From Nigrospora sphaerica (lineage: Eukaryota; Ascomycota; Sordariomycetes; Amphisphaeriales; Apiosporaceae), in NCBI GenBank assembly GCA_018287875.1, contig JAGVVL010000013.1, positions 1,984,001-2,048,000 on the forward strand: DNA of 64,000 nucleotides, written 5' to 3'. This document shows, piece by piece, positions 40,957-53,465 of the stretch. Under the pieces are notes generated by a model. That model did no database searches and was not told the origin of the DNA. It saw nothing but the letters and a program-made list of their open reading frames with translations. Position 1 is the stretch's first letter; the number at the start of each line of letters is the position of its first letter. The position numbers and the translations under genes were made by a program.

Positions 40957-42708
40957 TCACCACCCGCCCCCAGCTTTGCCCGCGAGTTGGGCGGCCTGTT
41001 CGATAGGCTTTTGTTTCCCAACGTCGCTAATGACCTCCCGATACGTCGTCATCACCAATCTATCTGCGTCTATGCCCGTTATGCTAGACCAATGCGCCAG
41101 GGTATCTCGAATATACGACGGCGAAATGCCGTCTATCAAATCAGATGGTGCCTCGCTGTCGCCAACACCGAACGGCGCGCCCTTGTTAACCGTCCCGATG
41201 GCGGATTCGTCGGCCGAGAAGTACGCCTCGTCAACTTCAGCCAACCACTCCTTCTGTTCCTCGCGCCCGGGCTTTGACGCGAGGCCTCGCCTTCCGATCA
41301 CCACGGTGTCCGTGATTTGCACTTGCCCACCGCCGTTTGTGCAGCCGCCGGGACATGCCATTACCTCCACATAAGCATACTTCTGCTTACGCGTGTTGCC
41401 GACCGGCTTGCGGACCGCCCTTTTGCCCGTCAGTCGCGATTCCTCGGGCGGCTGGAGCGCCCGCAGCAGATTTTGAATGTTGCGAAAGCCGTAGTACCTT
41501 GCGGCTTTGAATAAGTGCTGGCCATCGGCAGAAACCACGTTGTACTCGAAAAGGTCGGCATTCCTTCCACGGATCGTCTCGATCTTGGACCCGGGATTTT
41601 GCGCCGCCACATACTGCAAGGCGTAATACAGGTTGCCACCGGATGTGCCAGCTATCGGCTGGGTCTGCGGCCTTCGGCGAGGGGGAAAGAGAAATCGGTC
41701 AATGACGGCATCGGGAAACGGGGTGCGTTTCGCCAAGGGCGTCTGCGACTGCGGGAGGCCAAAGAAATCGATGCCCCTGCTGTCAGTCAAAGCCAGGATC
41801 TCCTTGCTGGTGATAACACAATCGACATCGCGGACACCTCGTCCAGGCGTCCCATCGCCTGCCCATACAGCGTCTGTGAGCTCTTCGCGACTGGCTTCCA
41901 ATTTCTTGTCAAAACAAGGCATGATGGCAAGGTGCCAGATGCGGCTAGGGGGAATGCCGAGTATGCGGCTCAGCGTTGTCTTGAGCAGCGTTCCCATCAA
42001 GGCCTGGGGCGACTTGACTCTCGATAGATGCGGCAAGACATAAGGATGTGATTTCTCGGCGAAGCACACCCAGCCAGGGCAGCTGGCGGTCAAGATGGGC
42101 TTCGAGGCTCTGGTGGGCGCGGCCTGCTCGCTGAGCACTTCCTCGGCGCCAAGAACCAGACAGGCTTCGCGCGCAGTGTTGGTGTCTGTCACCCAGGTAA
42201 AGCCATTGCCATGCCGACCACCGGCCCTCAGGCCAGAGTCACCCATGAGGAGTTCCGTTATCATGTCGCCAGCGGCCCGCTCGCCTATGTGTCCACCCAC
42301 GACCGCCGCCAGACTAGCTCGCGCCTGTGGGCTTACACTCGCAACGAGCAGCTTTGCATCGGGGTTTTCCAGCCCGCCGACAACCCATTTGTTTGTGGCA
42401 TCGTCCCGTCGGATTTGCAAGCCAGGAGCGGCGTCCAACACACTCAAGACCTCACTGTGACTCTGCAGGCTGACGAGCACGGCCTCGGCCGAGGTGACAC
42501 AACCTGAACATGCCAGGCAATCGGTCAGGGAAATCTCGGCGGGGGCGTTGGTTTTCGCAGCGGTGGGTTGTGTACCGTCGATGATGACTTCGTGCTCGAG
42601 GGACTCGTCGACGGGCGGCGGCGCCGGAAGTGTCTCGACGGGTTTGATACAGGCGACGCCCGGGGATATGAAGTCGTTCAAATCATCGACGGAAAGAATT
42701 GTAGACAT
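40957..42708 (-). CDS. NAR1: Cytosolic Fe-S cluster assembly factor NAR1 (Fe-hydrogenase-like)
   Basis: Single exon, 583 residues. The N-terminus MSTILSVDDLNDFISPGVACIKP has the conserved C20, followed by DCLACSGC, giving the Cys20/CX2CX2C cluster site (C64, C67, C70). The hydrogenase-like domain carries ASCPGWVCFAEKSHPYV, MPCFDKKLEASRE, DCVITSKE and, near the end, MACPGGCTNGGGQ, the cysteines for the second cluster. Known role: part of the CIA pathway that passes Fe-S clusters to cytosolic and nuclear proteins. The start at 42708 matches family N termini; an upstream in-frame ATG (42855) would add 49 residues without similarity. The C-terminus TYREVISDVGKQKPIEQAAQ is also typical. Confidence 0.95.
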   Translation of the reverse strand: MSTILSVDDLNDFISPGVACIKPVETLPAPPPVDESLEHEVIIDGTQPTAAKTNAPAEISLTDCLACSGCVTSAEAVLVSLQSHSEVLSVLDAAPGLQIRRDDATNKWVVGGLENPDAKLLVASVSPQARASLAAVVGGHIGERAAGDMITELLMGDSGLRAGGRHGNGFTWVTDTNTAREACLVLGAEEVLSEQAAPTRASKPILTASCPGWVCFAEKSHPYVLPHLSRVKSPQALMGTLLKTTLSRILGIPPSRIWHLAIMPCFDKKLEASREELTDAVWAGDGTPGRGVRDVDCVITSKEILALTDSRGIDFFGLPQSQTPLAKRTPFPDAVIDRFLFPPRRRPQTQPIAGTSGGNLYYALQYVAAQNPGSKIETIRGRNADLFEYNVVSADGQHLFKAARYYGFRNIQNLLRALQPPEESRLTGKRAVRKPVGNTRKQKYAYVEVMACPGGCTNGGGQVQITDTVVIGRRGLASKPGREEQKEWLAEVDEAYFSADESAIGTVNKGAPFGVGDSEAPSDLIDGISPSYIRDTLAHWSSITGIDADRLVMTTYREVISDVGKQKPIEQAAQLAGKAGGGW

Positions 42709-43789
42709 GGCGTAAAGCCTTTGCGTGTGGTACAGTCGGACGAAGGGCTGGTTGTAGCAGCGGCGCGTGGTGGCTGGATCTGCTTCGAGTTCGGCTGCGC
42801 CGGGTGGCGAACAGAGGACGTGCGTGGGCGAATACCGAATGAATGGGGGTTTCACTCCAGGTAGATGGAGGGAAAGTCGAGTCGGATATCCAGCTGTTAG
42901 GATCTATGGCGAAAAGCCGCTCTTGTTGGCAGAGATTATTAGTAAGGGACCTAATCGTGATTTGAAATGCGATGCCAACGTTTGGCCCCGGAGATGGACG
43001 AATTGCGAGATCGGCCACGGCGAAAAAGTGGCGGCGGGGCAGAGGCATCGACCAGAAGTACCTAAACGTGGGGTAGTGTTGAATTTGGCAAAGTCGGTTA
43101 ACGCAACCCCGTCACACTGTACTTCTTCTAGAAGGGTGTATATGTACTGAAATCCCTCCCCCCTCCCCTCCCCCCTTATAGCCCGCGGGAAACCAGAAAG
43201 CGCTGTTCTGCCTAGTACGTGTACTGAACCACAGGTATGCATGTCCCGACGCGGGGCTGATGCAAACATGCATAATGAATCGACGCTCCGTATGAGCAGG
43301 CTGGGGAAACTGCAAGACGGGGCTGCTTAAATGAGTACCTGAGGCGAGAAGGACCCCTGCCCGACGAGCTTGCTCAATTCGCTGCCCAATAGGAATCGAG
43401 AAGGCCCTCGCGAGAGGTTCATGACGTAGCAGCCGCTGTGAAATGGGTAGTGGCGACGATCTTGAGGCTCTTTTGCACGCATATACGGTAGGCAGTCGCT
43501 TTAGCCGCTTTCAATCGCCTTGGCCACCGGGTAGCTCGGCCTTGCCCGGACAGCCTACCCACCAGCTTCGCTCAGCTTGACGAGGGGATACATCACCTGT
43601 AGCCCCAACACCTTTGTAACTTCGAAATTCGACGGCTTTCTCCGCCTGTCTCTCCTCTTTCTCTCTGCTCTTCGCACACCGGTGTATTTGACTTCGCCAA
43701 AGATAGTAACTCGGCCAGAGGCAACACCAACCCGTAACTGCTGCTACTACTTGTCTGCACATAACACAGGAACCGAACCCAACCTCACG
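42709..43789. promoter_or_regulatory. Divergent promoter region between NAR1 and the four-helix protein
   Basis: About 1.1 kb without a supported gene. A CCCTCCCC tract lies near 43156-43177. Confidence 0.4.
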
Positions 43790-44526
43790 ATGGATGTAAG
43801 CCGTTTACCGCCGCGTCTACGCAGACAGGGATGGAGAGCCCCGACTTACGCAGGCCTTGAAACCGGCCCCCCCATAGATCGTTTCGTCGTACTCGTTTGC
43901 CTCATTGGGCTGGCACCTCACGCAGGCGCTACCGCTCATCGTGTGGCCGCAGGCCATCAACGGGCTCCTGACCATCGACTCGTCGGCCGCCATGCACCCG
44001 GCGAACGCCGTCGAAAATTACTTTGCCCGTAGTCTCGGCTTCGCACTCCTGGCCCTGGGCGTGTGTACCGTTGTGCTGACAGGCGCGCTACCCATGACCA
44101 GTCTGGTAGACGGTAATGCGGCTCCCTCTTTTCCCGTCCCTCTCTTTCCGGACATGGAGTGGTGAATTCCCTCCGGCAGCTGAATTGCTACTCCCCTACC
44201 ACTACAACCCCCCTCGACGCTGGAGACTGACACACTAATCCTCCCCAACAGCGCCTGCCGAGGAGGGCATCTCGCCCTACGCCTCGGCCGTCATTCTGGT
44301 CACGACACTGCACCATGGCTCAGCCGCCTTCTATTGCTGGACCAAGTACAACGGGACGGACCAGACGGGCTTCTTATTCGGGTTCGCCGGCAGCGCCTTC
44401 ATGGCCGCTTTTGGACTTTGGTGCGTCATGTTTGGCGGCGACAAGGCCCGTCTCAGCAAGAAGACGGGCGCCGACAAGCGCACGAGCGGTTTCCCCTTTG
44501 GCACCAAACGGCGGAAAAACATGTAG
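43790..44526 (+). CDS. Conserved four-helix membrane protein, two-codon first exon
   Basis: Exons 43790-43795, 43878-44112 and 44252-44526, 171 residues. Helices lie near residues 8-24 (FASLGWHLTQALPLIVW), 53-75 (LGFALLALGVCTVVLTGAL), 92-110 (YASAVILVTTLHHGSAAFY) and 120-140 (FLFGFAGSAFMAAFGLWCVMF). Then comes a basic tail with KKTGADKRTSGFPFG. The first coding exon is ATGGAT, directly followed by donor GTAAGC. Acceptor choice matters: the CGCAG at 43853 gives ALKPAPP and then an in-frame TAG at 43875-43877, whereas using that TAG as acceptor (CATAG) gives an open frame. The family is common in filamentous ascomycetes but uncharacterised. The body is secure; the 5' end is inferred. Confidence 0.7.
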
Positions 44527-44856
44527 AGCGACGGGGGATGGAACGACGTACAATGGAGCTGGAAATGGCGTCGCCAGCGACCAAGCGCTCGCCTCGGGAC
44601 AATGTCAGCGGGGAATCCAAGGGATGAAGTAAGCTACAAGTGCTATAGGGGCTCGTACGCCATCCATATGCATTAGTCCACCGCGGGATTTGATATCCCA
44701 TCATTAATTCTGGTTGTTCCCTGGCGAAGGACGTGGTGCCACGCGCAAACGCCTTAACTCCCATGTGCCCATCAAGAGAAGCCCCTCCCGTGTAAACCGG
44801 GGCCGTAGGTCTAGTCCTCCAACCCCCCCCTTCCCCGGGTGTTAATGGGTCTGCCG
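44527..44856. other. Convergent intergenic region
   Basis: 3' UTRs of the four-helix gene (plus) and the zinc-finger gene (minus). No gene is supported. Confidence 0.45.
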
Positions 44857-46108
44857 TCACTCCTTCGACCTCGCCCGGTACAGCCTTTCCTGTCGGAGCT
44901 CCCACTCTTCCTGTATATCCTCGCTCTCTTGTCTTGCCGCATCTTCGGCATCGTTCTCCGACTTCTTCTTGTCGAGGAATGGATCGGCGTAGCCTATAAA
45001 ATCCGAAGGCGGCGCGCGAACATCAAGGGCCCCCGTCAATACAGCGCGTCGGCGGGCGAACCAGGCTTCCTCGGTCGCCTTGACCTGATCTACCAGTACC
45101 TCCTTCTCGAGCCACTCCTGACGGTAGGTCTCTTCCAGATCCCGGCACTGTGCGCGGAGCACATTGCCCTCCTCGGATGCCCATTTGATTTGCGCCACAC
45201 ATGTTTTCCACAGCATCTCAATGTCCATCTGCAGCTCGTTGCTGTTGAAGCCTTGCTGTTCCGTCAGGGTGGTGAAGTAGTCGGAGCTCATGTCCTCACT
45301 GCCATCTCCGTCGTCCACCGAGTCGTCGTGGCCAGCAGCATGAGATTGCGGCGTCTTAAGAATGATCTTCAGCTTGCTGTTGCTTCGGCTGGCCTGAGCC
45401 TGGAGCGATTTAGGCACGGGGTCCGAAGGCCGCAAAGCCTCAGTCTCGTGAACAGTGCGCATGTGCTTCGCTAGAGCATCGGACCGGGTAAAAGCTCGAT
45501 CGCATTCTGCACGGCGTATCAGTCAGCTGAAGACTTTCGCGTCACAGACTGGGGAGATGATAGAGGGAGGAGAAATGAAATAGTGGCTTACCGGGCAGGT
45601 AGCAGTAGAAGGGTTTTTCCCGCGTGTGGCTACGCATGTGAGCCTTAAGCGCGTATCCACTGGCATGCGGCATGCTCTTGCGTGGGCAGCCAACCCATTC
45701 GCAAGTGTATTTCTTCTGGCGGCTTTCGATGTGATCGTTGTGGATGTGTTCGACTAGCTTGTCCATGTTGCCGAGGTCGTCGGCATGGCAGCCATCCCAG
45801 GCACAGACGGTGACCTGCTCTTGAAACTCCTCTTCGTCAAGCTTGGCATTGATGGGCGAGTTGGGGACATCGCCCGAGGTGTCGGATGAGATGTCGCCCT
45901 GCCAGTCGGGCTCGGGGTCCTCTTGCGCGTGCTCCTGCTCCACGTGAGCCGAGGACGAGGCCCTGGAACCATCACCCAGCTTCTGTCTCTTGAACGGGGG
46001 CAAGCTAGGCTCCTCTTCGGGCGGAGGCGAATCGTAGTCGTTGTCGGCCTCGGGCGAGTCGGACGACAGCTCGCTTATGTCTGACGAGGTATCCGACAGT
46101 AGGACCAT
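44857..46108 (-). CDS. Three-finger C2H2 zinc finger protein with C-terminal charged helix
   Basis: Exons 45592-46108 and 44857-45506 join in phase 1 to give 388 residues. The 85-nt intron (donor GTAAGC, acceptor GTGCAG) falls inside the third finger and restores CYLPECDRAFTRSDALAKH. Residues 1-100 are acidic and Ser-rich. Fingers: CAWDGC with HIHNDH, CEWVGC with HMRSH, and CYLPEC with HMRTVH; the first two are GLI-like with long loops. After a Ser/Lys part comes a charged region (about 250-385) with EMLWKTCVAQIKWASEEG, probably helical. Similar fungal proteins are annotated as C2H2 factors; an INO80-associated Iec1 relationship is possible but not shown here. Nuclear location is inferred. 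Confidence 0.8.
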
Positions 46109-48071
<1,963 letters not shown>

Positions 48072-50659
48072 ATGGCGTCGCTCAACCTGTCGATCAACGG
48101 CCCCTCGATCAAGAGCAGCTACCAGGGCGTCGTCAACGCCGCTGCGCCTCCTGCCGGAAGCTCCTCGACCTACGCCCACTGGGCCCTCTTCACCGTCCAG
48201 GCCCCGCTCGCCAATGCCTTCCAAGACAGCGGCAACAAGGAGAGCATCCTCAAGGTCCAGGCCACCGGCGAAGGCGAGCTGGAGGATCTGATTGAGGACT
48301 TCAACGAGGGCCGCGTCCAGTTTGCCTTCCTAAAGGTCAAGGACCCCAACAGTGGTCTGCCCAAGTTCGCCCTGATCGCATGGGTCTGTCGCCCCCCTCC
48401 CCTCCTTTCCCCCGAACGCGCCCGCGGCACTACCCGATGCTGACCTGTCTTGACTTGCCCTGCGCAGTGCGGTGGTGGTGTGCCCGAGAGGACCAAGGGC
48501 TACTTCACCAGCCACCTTAACGCCGTGTCCAAGATTCTGCATGGCTACCACGTCCAGATCACCGCCCGCTCCGACACCGATGTTGAGCCCGCCAGCATCC
48601 TGCAGAAGATAGCAGATGCGTCGGGTGCCAAGTACACAGCCGGTGGCAGTGCCCCCGTGAAGCCCGCCGGCGGCGCCCCGCCGCCCGTCAAGAGCAAGCC
48701 CGTGTTCCCGACGACCGCCAGCTCGACAATCTCCTTCAACCCCCTCGTAGCTGCCCGCAACGCCAACCTGCGCTCCAAGGCCAATGACGACGGCTGGGGT
48801 GATGACGCGCCCCCGCCCACCCGGACACAGCTGGAGAAGGTCGAATCCGCCTACAAGCCGACCAAGGTCAACATGGCCGAGTTGACGAGCCAGAAGCAGG
48901 AGCCGTCGCGCTTCCAGCCCTCGCAGCCTCCCCAACCGGCCGACAAGCCCGACGTGGTCCGGGGCGCCTACCAGCCCGTCGGAAAGGTTGACATTGCCGC
49001 CATTCGCGCCGCAGCCAAGAAGCAGGAGGACGACCGGCCGACGCCCGTCAAGGGAGCTTACGAGCCCGTGGGCAAGGTTGACATTGCTGCTATACGCGCC
49101 AAGTCGCAGAAGCCCGCCGAGGAGGAAGCGGCCGAAGCGCCCCACAAGCCCGTCTCGGAGCGCACTGCTGTCTTCAACCAGTCGTCGGAGCGCATCACCG
49201 AGATGCCCAAACCCAAGGTGGCCAAGAAATGGGGCGGCGCTTCCAACTTTACGGGCACGAAGCCCCTTAACCCTGGCGGCTTTGGTCTCCTTGGACCTAC
49301 GGCTACTGGTTCCAGCAACGCTCAAGTCGGTGCCGCGGGCCGCTCGTTTGCCGAGTCGGCCGGGAAGACGCCAGCGCAGCTGTGGGCTGAGAAGAAGGCG
49401 GCGCAAGGGGGCGCCGCCCCGGCCCCTGCCCCAGCCGCCGCCGCCATCTCGCCTCAGCAGAGCGGCCAGGGCCAGGGTCAAGGCGGCTGGCAGAGCGGCT
49501 ACACCGGCAAGAGCTGGGGGGCAGTGCAGACGGGTGCGTATGGTCGCGGCATTGCCGGCCAGAAGACGGGCGAGACGGCCAACAGTCAGGAGGAGCAGCA
49601 GACACCTGCGTCCCCCTCGGGTGGCGTCGGTGCGCTTCGCGACCGCTTCAAGGGCAGCGCTCCCATTGGTGCGGCGGCCGCCGGCGGTGCTGCCGTGGGC
49701 CTCGGTGCCGGCGCAGCGGCTTACGCGGCGCACCAGCACGAGGAGGAGGAGGAAGATAACGGCCCGCCGCCTCCGCCTGTGGGCGCCCGGCCTGAGGAAC
49801 CCGCAGAGCCCCCGTCTAGTGGGTTTGCTCTCCCGGGCATGCCTCCGCGCCCCCCGCCACCTACCGACGAGCCGGAGGACGAGGAGCCCGAAGACATCCA
49901 GGTGGCGATGCCGGTGCCCCGCGGTCCCGAGCCCGATCTGGAGCCGCCGGCCGAGCCTCCGCGGTCTCTTCCGGTTCGTCCCATCGAGCAGCAACTCCCG
50001 AAAGAGGAAGAGCTGCCCGAGGAAGCCGAGGAGCAGGACCCCCGCGCCAACGCTGCGGCTGTGGCTACCCAACAGTTTGGCGAAGAACGGGTCGCTCAGG
50101 CGCCGGCCGCGCAGCCTCCTGCTTCGGGCGGTCACCGGGCTATCGTGCAATACGATTACGAGAAGGCCGAGGACAACGAATTGGAGCTGCGCGAGGGTGA
50201 ATACGTTGTCAACATCGAGATGGTAGACGAGGACTGGTGGATGGGTACCAACTCGACGGGAGAGAGCGGTCTATTCCCGAGCAACTACGTGGAACTCGTG
50301 GGTGACGACGAGGCGCCGGCCGAGCCCGCCGCTGCGGTGCCGCCGCCCTCTGCGCCGGCCGCTCAGCCCGAGGCAGCGCCGCCGGCCGCTGCTGGCGATG
50401 AGCCGACTGCCACGGCCCAGTTTGACTACGAGGCCGCCGAGGACAACGGTACGTTTTTCCAGGGCACAGGGGCTGCCCCCAGTTTCCCGCCCCTCGGCTG
50501 CTTTGAACTTGGTAACAAGTGACTGACGCTATGACAGAGCTGAGCTTCCCCGAGGGCGCCATCATTACCAACCTGGAGTTCCCTGACGACGACTGGTGGT
50601 TTGGCCACTACAACGGCGCCTCGGGTCTCTTCCCCGCCAACTACGTTGAGAAGAACTAG
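48072..50659 (+). CDS. ABP1: Actin-binding protein 1 (Abp1/drebrin-like)
   Basis: Exons 48072-48383, 48468-50448 and 50538-50659 give 804 residues. Donors are GTCTGT (unusual) and GTACGT. The first splice restores [19 protein letters not shown] inside the ADF-homology domain (about 5-135), which binds F-actin. A long Pro/Ala/Glu-rich linker follows. It contains two near copies of [16 protein letters not shown] about 30 residues apart, preceded by a more diverged third ([13 protein letters not shown]), and a proline-rich part with [13 protein letters not shown]. Two SH3 domains close the protein: [20 protein letters not shown] to [10 protein letters not shown], then [20 protein letters not shown] to [11 protein letters not shown]; the second is split by intron 2. 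Known role: links cortical actin patches to endocytosis and Arp2/3. ATG context CTCACC is good. Confidence 0.95.
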
Positions 50660-51421
50660 GCAAGTGGGCAAATGCGAAGATGGCCCGGGAGCGAGGACAT
50701 TTAAGTAAAAAGCGGGCTTGGCTTGGAGGACAGGCGAGCTGGGAACAGAGACGGGGCCACCAAGGAAGTGTCTCGCTGTTTTCTAACGCTTAGTAGAGTG
50801 AAAAAAAGACGTTACTTTGAAATGCATATTTGTGCGCATCCGTGTGTGTGTCTTTTTATGTTCATGGTCCCCTTTTCTCTCCCTCTCTCCCCCCCTCTCT
50901 CCCTCTCTCTCCCTCTCTCCCTCTCTCTGTGTGTGTGTGCACGCGCGCATGTGTGTCTGTATGTGCCTATCGTCTTCATGGCTGTCAGTGGCTTGAGGAG
51001 AGATGCTACCGCTAAATGATGGTAAGCCCCCCGGATGTCGGGAGTAGGTGGCTTGTATATTTGCTGATTCTGGCAAGACACGGGCTTACTCTCAGAGGAA
51101 TGACAATGGGCACCTTGCTAACGATTGTTCTTCTTGAATCTGTTGAAAACCCCCTTCCCTCCACCTAAGCATGATACGAAGCTCATGACAGGCTTTGATG
51201 AATCTGTCGTCTGCCGTCTCTTAGTTAATCTCATTGCCCACACTGAAGCGTGCCATGACTGACACGACTTCGGGTGGGCCGGCCCCCCATTTTGTGTGAG
51301 CCCGTCTCCATAAGCCAACCCGAAAAAGGACTCATCGCTCGATCAGTGTAGCTCTCTGTGGGTCGGCCGAACCATTTTGAGATTCTACGTTATGGTCTAT
51401 TTTAGAATTACGGCTTCCATC
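50660..51421. other. 3' flank of ABP1 with a CT/GT microsatellite and tRNA-like debris
   Basis: A CT-rich run at about 50875-50930 passes into GT/GC dinucleotides to about 50948. At 51337-51351 the sequence GCTCGATCAGTGTAG matches the 5' end of the tRNA-Gln gene 85 bases downstream at 13 of 15 positions. No protein gene is supported. Confidence 0.45.
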
Positions 51422-51508
51422 GGTCGATTAGTGTAGTGGTGATCACATCGGATTCTGATCCCTTTCAGATCATTTCCGGGGACGAGGGTTCAATTCCCTC
51501 ATTGACCT
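51422..51508 (+). tRNA. tRNA-Gln (anticodon CTG) with a 15-nt intron
   Basis: Plus strand, 87 nt. It has the same acceptor stem, D arm, anticodon loop (TTCTGA, intron, T) and T arm as the copy at 8089-8173; the mature parts differ at one variable-loop base. The introns differ in length (15 against 13 nt) and in sequence after the first four bases. The canonical B box GGTTCAATTCC and five T directly after the 3' end support transcription by RNA polymerase III. Confidence 0.9.
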
Positions 51509-52266
51509 TTTTGCAACTTGAAGCCATTTGCCCGTTCCATCCAGGCGGGAAGCCGTTCACTCTTTTTACAACCCGTCGGAAGTTGTATTGTAGCGGCGTG
51601 GGCACAGAGCATGTCGGATTCTGCGATTTCTCTCTCTCTGCTCTGGGCACGAAAGATTCTTTCCCTCACTGACCTTCCGCTGCTGTCTGTGCTTGATGGT
51701 ATTCTCTTGTGCTCTCGTACTGCCTGCCCGACTGGGTTACGTTTTCTTCGTCCTGCGTTGCGCCGGTCCGCGTTGTTTTCACTCTTACTCGTCAACTGGA
51801 TGAAACGAGCGAATGGGGACAAATACCTCGTCGATGCAATTACCACGGCGGAGCTGGTAAGTCTCGCTCGACGTGGATGGCAATATTGGGCCGCCGCCTT
51901 GTTCTTGCCAGGTACGTCTGGCAGTCCTCTTACTAGCGGTGCATTCGGCGTGGAAAGAATGGGGTCAGAATTTCCTCTTGTCAAGCTCCATCGCAGCAGA
52001 GTCGTCGTTTCTCTCCCTTTGCCCAGTGGCTGTTGCTTCTCCTAACCGTCGCTACTTCTTCGCTAGTCTTTGGGGCTTATACCGCGACAACCGGTGTTCC
52101 CAGATGAGAAGTATCACGAATCTACGGGTATGCGAGCTTGGGTTGAACTGGTTCGCCCCCATCCGTTCATTGTCCATGAAAGGGAAAACAGCTTCATCCA
52201 CCTCCATGTCAGAGCTTTCTAAGATATTTTCTATACACCAGCCACCACGCCCTTGCGCCCGCCGAC
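51509..52266. other. Intergenic region, promoter of the SRR1-like gene
   Basis: No gene is supported. Frames are short to medium but lack family features; the last 60 bases before 52267 are CA/CG-rich. Confidence 0.4.
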
Positions 52267-53465
52267 ATGAGTTCTTCCGGAGCCGGTGGGTACGAAGTAG
52301 ACGAAGCGAGCGTGGGCGAGTGGCATGTAAGTGGTTCCTCCTCTTTCAAGCGTCGAGGGGGCATTTACCATACTGACGGCAGGACAAGGTTGCCTTCCAG
52401 GAGAAATGGCTAGAATTCCAAGAGGGCCGCGAATGTGAGGCTCTTGGCCAGGCGCTAGATCGCTGCGAAGGCATTGCAAGCACCACCAAGGTCATCTGTT
52501 TTGGCATGACGCTCAATAACGCGCCGGTATCCCCTTTACACTATATACCCCACATCCCGGCCGACGATGACGGCGGGAGCGACGCTCAATCCCAGGCTAG
52601 CTCGCACTCTTCGGACACCGTCCAGGACGGCGAGAGCGACACTGAGTCTGTGTCCTTTGCACCCTTGATACCGCGCGTCCCGGCCGACGATGACGGTGGG
52701 AGCGACGCTCAATCCCAGGCCACTTCGCACTCTTCCGACACCATCATGGCTGAAGAAGTATCCCCTTTGCATGCTATCGCCCACATCCCAACATACGTCG
52801 ACGGCAACGATGACGACGACGGCGACGGCGGCGACGGTAACGATAGCCCTGATGTCATTCACGAAGCTCTGCTTGAGCATGTGACGGCGTTCCAGCTGGC
52901 AAAGTACGTGGAAGCGCGCACGGGGAGGAAGATAGCCCTCCTCACAACCGGGCACACGTCACGGGGGGTGTTTGAGACGATGCTCAAGGAACGTGGCTTT
53001 TCCGTCAATGGAGACACAACATTCCACGGCCTTGACGAGGAGAGCCTGGTCGTCATGCCCAGGCCGACGCGCTTTGCGTCCTGCTTTACCCTGGCATTGA
53101 AGCCTCGGCCTGCCCTGATGCTCACACGGCATGCGTGGCAGTTTCAGGACAGGTCCCTGGACGATGCCTCCGTGGTTAGCACGATACCCGGGACCCGCGC
53201 TTTCATGAATATGAAGGTGTTATGGATGCTCACACAGTATAAGATTGTCCCCTGGGCATCCGAGTGCTGCGCTTCGCCCAAGCAATGCAACGACACCCTT
53301 CACTCCGTCTTCATCCGCCAGCACAAGAGGCATGCCGTCATCGCCGACGGGACAACGCCGGGTCGAGTCAGTTCCCGCAGGCCCAGGCGTTATCAGCACG
53401 GGATTCGGCCACCGTCTCCACCACTCCATCGGAACTATTGCGGTGCGATGTCCCATCAAAAATGA
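52267..53465 (+). CDS. SRR1-like protein with acidic repeat insertion
   Basis: Exons 52267-52326 and 52383-53465 join in phase 0 to give 380 residues. The 56-nt intron has donor GTAAGT, branch ATACTGACGG and acceptor GGCAG. The N-terminal part with VAFQEKWLEFQEGRECEAL and TTKVICFGMTL matches the start of SRR1 domains. The rest resumes after the insertion: HVTAFQLAKYVEARTGRKI, ETMLKERGFSVNG and LDEESLVVMPRP, in family order. Between them, about residues 69-175, lie Asp/Ser/Gln-rich repeats containing PADDDGGSDAQSQ twice. Known: plant SRR1 acts in clock and light signalling; fungal members are uncharacterised. The last 90 residues are basic and may be out of frame or an alternative end; the exact 3' end is uncertain. 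Confidence 0.6.
52527..52865 (+). repeat. Coding imperfect tandem repeat, 123- and 108-bp units
   Basis: Copies begin at 52527, 52650 and 52758 (GTATCCCCTTT, GTGTCCTTTGC, GTATCCCCTTTGC). The first two share CCGGCCGACGATGACGG and a following AGCGACGCTCAATCCCAGG block. Unit lengths are multiples of three, so the frame is kept. The third copy is diverged after its first 35 bases. Confidence 0.75.

Noticed and set aside
48330..50150. 606-residue open frame antisense to ABP1
   Set aside because: Made of Gly/Leu/Arg-rich sequence forced by the GC-rich third positions of ABP1; no start context, intron logic or domain.
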